In this document: positions 17,221 through 18,767 of the stretch, one piece after another
Layout of the letters: each line of letters starts with the position of its first letter
Numbering within the stretch: position 1 is the first letter of the stretch
Source of the DNA: Actinomycetes bacterium
GTDB taxonomy: Bacteria; Actinomycetota; Coriobacteriia; WRKU01; WQUG01
Assembly: GCA_031268615.1 (NCBI GenBank)
Contig: JAIRWZ010000059.1
Span: 1 to 18,767 of the forward strand
Direction of reading: 5' to 3'
DNA length: 18,767 bases
Position numbers and translations under genes: made by a program
Notes under the pieces: generated by a model
Told to the model about the DNA's origin: nothing
The model's input: only the letters and a program-made list of their open reading frames with translations
Databases searched by the model: none

Positions 17221-18258
17221 CTACGGACGGCAGGCCCCGACAAAGTCGCCACGAAATGCCGGCGCGTAGCGCACGACGTCACCAGTTCTAGGTGCGTGAA
17301 TCATCTGTCCACCGCCGACATACAGGCCGACGTGGTGAATGGGCGACCCGAAAAACACCAAGTCGCCTGCCTGCAAATCCGACCGGGACACCCGCTGCCC
17401 GCTGCCGATTTGCGCGCGCGAAGAATGCGGCAGCGATACGCCCACCTGCCGATAGACAAACATCGTGAAACCACTGCAATCAAAAGAGTTCGGTCCCGCC
17501 GCGCCCCAGCGATACGGCGCGCCCAGGTACTTCTTCGCGATACTGACGACCTCGGACCGGGGAGCCCGTGTCGGGGGCGGGAACTGCTTTCCGCCGCCCA
17601 GATAGGACCGCGACGCCGCATTGCGACGCGCTGCCGCTGCCGCCGCTGCTGCCTCGGCACGTTGCAGCTCTGCGACTTCAGCCTGAATGCCGCGCAGCTT
17701 TGCCTTGCGCTGCGCCAGGTCCTTTTCGGCGTCGTTTTTGATGGACTTCATCTTGTTGTTGTGGGCTTTCGCGTCGTTTTCTGACGCGACCAGTTCTTTC
17801 CGCAGGGCCTTTGTCTCGCGCCGCAGGTCTTTCAGCTCAACCGACGACGAAGCGTCGGCGCGGTTCATATCGCTCAACAAATCCCAAATCGCCGCGAAAT
17901 CGTCGAAATCCTGCGCACCTAACAAGACCTCTAAAAACCCAGCCGGCCCGTCGCGGTACATATCATTGGCGCGCGTGTTCAGGTGCGTTTGCACGACCTT
18001 CAGGCGCTTCTCGGTCTTTTTCAGTTTTTTGTCGGCTTTTTTGCGCTTGGCGATGGCTTCGTTATAGGCGATACGCGCCTCGTTATAGTTCTCATCGGCC
18101 ACGTCCAGCTTGTCATCCAATGCGGCAACTTCTTTGGCGACCTTGGCCGCCTGAGCTTTTTTCGTCGCGGACGTAGGCGCCGCCACCGCCAGATGTGGCG
18201 CCACCGCGCCAGCCAGCATGCTCAAAGCCAGCGCTCCGGCCAGTATGCGTCTCGCCAT
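17221..18258 (-). CDS. Secreted NlpC/P60 endopeptidase with coiled-coil N-terminus
   Basis: A peptidoglycan hydrolase expected to cut stem peptides outside the cell. From the chosen ATG (345 residues) there is a signal peptide (MARRILAGALALSMLAGAVA, likely cleavage after AVAA), then a Lys/Ala/Glu-rich coiled coil (about 30-105), a less charged segment, a second coiled coil (about 145-205), a Pro-rich linker and the NlpC/P60 domain (about 228-345). Catalytic residues are C261 in FDCSGF and H309 in HHVGLYVGGG, with H321 in MIHAP as third polar residue. The frame is open to an ATG at 18300 (14 extra residues, MVRMAGT onwards); I prefer 18258 for signal peptide layout, though its AGAGGA is only one base upstream. 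The coiled coil resembles RipA/CwlO-type hydrolases, which are kept inactive until activated. Confidence 0.9.
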   Translation of the reverse strand: MARRILAGALALSMLAGAVAPHLAVAAPTSATKKAQAAKVAKEVAALDDKLDVADENYNEARIAYNEAIAKRKKADKKLKKTEKRLKVVQTHLNTRANDMYRDGPAGFLEVLLGAQDFDDFAAIWDLLSDMNRADASSSVELKDLRRETKALRKELVASENDAKAHNNKMKSIKNDAEKDLAQRKAKLRGIQAEVAELQRAEAAAAAAAARRNAASRSYLGGGKQFPPPTRAPRSEVVSIAKKYLGAPYRWGAAGPNSFDCSGFTMFVYRQVGVSLPHSSRAQIGSGQRVSRSDLQAGDLVFFGSPIHHVGLYVGGGQMIHAPRTGDVVRYAPAFRGDFVGACRP

Positions 18259-18381
18259 GTCCTCTACCTGTCGTGCCATCGTTCCCGCCATTCTAACCAT
18301 TTCCCGCGAAATCCACCCACCAAACCGTCCTAAAAAGGTGAATCCCTATCGGTCGTTCGTCCCTACAGTGTATCAAAAAGT

Positions 18382-18767
18382 TCAGGCGAATGCCATGCAC
18401 AGCGCGTCCACAATCGACGACGCGATGTGTTGCGGTCCGGGTATGGCGCCCGCCAGCAACAGTTTCGCCGGAATGCCTATCATAATGCGGCGATTCTGGT
18501 CGGCGGCAGGCACGTTACCGGCTCGTTGCGCAACCCGCACATCTTGCGCCAATTTCGCGGTGTCTGCGGCGTATACCAAAGCTGTCGGAGACGACAGATG
18601 AGTGAGTGCGTCCAAACCTACCGCAACGACCGACAGATGAACCCCTGCCGGTGTCCCCCCATCCGTTGTCGCCGCGTCTACCAGATTGTTTGCCCGCCGT
18701 GCCACTCGCTCGCACGCGACGCATTCTGCCACGAAGGTGAACTTCACCCGCAGCAAGGTGGCTGACC
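18382..18767 (-). CDS. Unrecognised partial ORF, C-terminal part
   Basis: An open minus-strand frame runs from beyond the right edge to a TGA at 18382 (at least 128 residues), 80-120 bases upstream of the NlpC/P60 gene and in the same direction. The translation is Ala/Val-rich with an ECVACERVARRANNLVDAA stretch, LSVVAVGLDALTHL and the C-terminal IPAKLLLAGAIPGP. I recognise no domain. The composition is plausible for a real gene and other frames here are less convincing, but without the N-terminus it could also be spurious. A TTG at 18756 is not a good start, so the gene most likely continues outside the window. Confidence 0.5.
   Translation of the reverse strand, partial: SATLLRVKFTFVAECVACERVARRANNLVDAATTDGGTPAGVHLSVVAVGLDALTHLSSPTALVYAADTAKLAQDVRVAQRAGNVPAADQNRRIMIGIPAKLLLAGAIPGPQHIASSIVDALCMAFA

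Noticed and set aside
16801..17784. 327-residue plus-strand frame across the PBP start and NlpC/P60 domain
   Set aside because: Antisense to two genes with complete catalytic motifs; the translation has no domain and high Arg/His content.
18301..18381. Cyclic di-AMP type riboswitch ahead of the NlpC/P60 gene
   Set aside because: Such riboswitches often precede cell-wall hydrolase genes in Actinobacteria, but the gap is only about 80-120 bases and I see no matching stems.

Overview
The window looks like chromosomal DNA of a moderately GC-rich actinobacterium, most likely of the Coriobacteriia or a related anaerobic lineage. This is inferred from gene content. The order mfd, membrane-anchored parvulin, enolase, FtsB/DivIC-like protein, DUF501 protein, Ppx/GppA phosphatase, tRNA is typical of Actinobacteria, and DUF501 is essentially an actinobacterial family. 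A sortase-type surface protein and class A PBP point to a Gram-positive type envelope.

Region 1 (1-2260) looks accessory. It is visibly less GC-rich than what follows. It holds the 3' end of a large surface protein built of tandem MucBP-like repeats with a variant cell-wall-sorting tail, a U-less hairpin, and a complete toxin-antitoxin pair (RelE/HigB-like toxin first, HTH antitoxin second, overlapping by 14 nt) with an inverted repeat in front of the toxin.

Region 2 (2248-11426) is one tightly packed co-directional block: mfd, the parvulin, eno, a methyltransferase-fold protein with a degraded SAM motif, ftsB-like, DUF501, ppx/gppA, then a 76-nt tRNA. Gaps are 1-30 nt, so co-transcription is likely. 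The tRNA has anticodon UAA and leucine-type D-arm features but a five-base variable loop, where bacterial tRNA-Leu normally has a long arm.

Region 3 (11427-11979) has no convincing gene. It carries a ~105-bp sequence twice in direct orientation and then three related REP-like palindromes.

Region 4 (11980-18767) mixes strands. A D-aminoacylase-type amidohydrolase (minus) is divergent from an FKBP-type lipoprotein and a polyprenyl diphosphate synthase (plus). These converge on a minus-strand envelope pair: a class A penicillin-binding protein downstream of a coiled-coil NlpC/P60 hydrolase. An unrecognised partial minus-strand ORF runs off the right edge. Two exported prolyl isomerases, a prenyl chain synthase, a PBP, a NlpC/P60 hydrolase and an FtsB-like protein give the window a strong cell-envelope flavour.

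The signals I find most worth checking are (a) a dispersed 14-16 base motif, TTTGGACGCRCTCRCT, found six times on both strands at intervals of about 2-5 kb, (b) the leucine-like tRNA without a long variable arm, and (c) Gly/Ala-rich insertions in otherwise conserved enzymes. I did not find a clearly new multi-gene system.
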